This document shows positions 20,253 to 20,314 of a stretch of 20,314 nucleotides of DNA, piece after piece (within the stretch, counting starts at the first letter, position 1; each line of letters begins with the position of its first letter). The position numbers and the translations under genes were made by a program. The notes below the pieces were generated by a model that was not told the DNA's origin, made no database searches, and worked only from the letters and a program-made list of their open reading frames with translations. Where the stretch lies: NCBI GenBank assembly GCA_019648995.1, contig BLXT01002514.1, positions 867,591-887,904 of the forward strand. The letters run 5' to 3'. The DNA is from Plakobranchus ocellatus (Eukaryota; Mollusca; Gastropoda; Plakobranchidae).

Positions 20253-20314
20253 GAAGAAGAAGAAGAAGAAGAAGAAGAAGAAGAAGAAGAAGAAGAAGAA
20301 GAAGAAGAAGAAGA
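20253..20314. repeat. (GAA)n trinucleotide microsatellite
   Basis: Uninterrupted GAA/AGA units running off the right edge of the window. Confidence 0.97.

Overview
The window is AT-rich, intron-containing animal nuclear DNA. It has GT-AG introns, AATAAA signals, long microsatellites and several decayed retroelements. The mix of elements (a Ty3/gypsy element with integrase ahead of reverse transcriptase, decayed LINEs, and a Maverick/Polinton-associated capsid-like relic) suggests an aquatic invertebrate, plausibly a mollusc. That taxonomic call is inference only.

Layout. (1) 1-192 is an AGT repeat. (2) Positions ~670-6367 and ~13740-20105 are the two arms of a large imperfect inverted repeat covering most of the window. 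Each arm carries, from outside inwards, a three-exon gene for a secreted cysteine-containing precursor, a decayed LINE and a decayed Maverick-type capsid-like gene. The left gene (A, + strand, 956-3248) and right gene (C, - strand, 19168-16480) point towards each other. (3) The ~7.4 kb spacer (6368-13740) holds a third, orphan copy of exon 2 with its intron flanks (B, 6368-7290), GA-rich microsatellites, a dead LTR retrotransposon on the - strand (~11690-7800) with a candidate upstream LTR, and featureless AT-rich DNA. (4) The right end holds another LINE relic and ATT/GAA repeats.

The main result is the secreted precursor family, which I do not recognise. Both complete copies can be assembled from conserved splice sites: exon 1 of 268 coding bases, exon 2 of 178, exon 3 of 37 including the stop, phases 1 and 2, giving 160 residues each with 142 identical. 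The precursor has a signal peptide, a short acidic propeptide ending in a furin-type R-E-K-R site, a cationic and possibly amphipathic segment, then a C-x3-C / x26 / C-x3-C framework. Between the cysteine pairs lies a patch that differs strongly among the three exon-2 copies, while the exon on both sides is almost invariant. This resembles rapidly diversifying secreted effectors (defence, venom or reproduction), but no function is shown by the sequence.

Everything else with coding character is broken transposable-element sequence. Because the LINE and capsid relics sit at matching positions in both arms, they were present before the inverted duplication.
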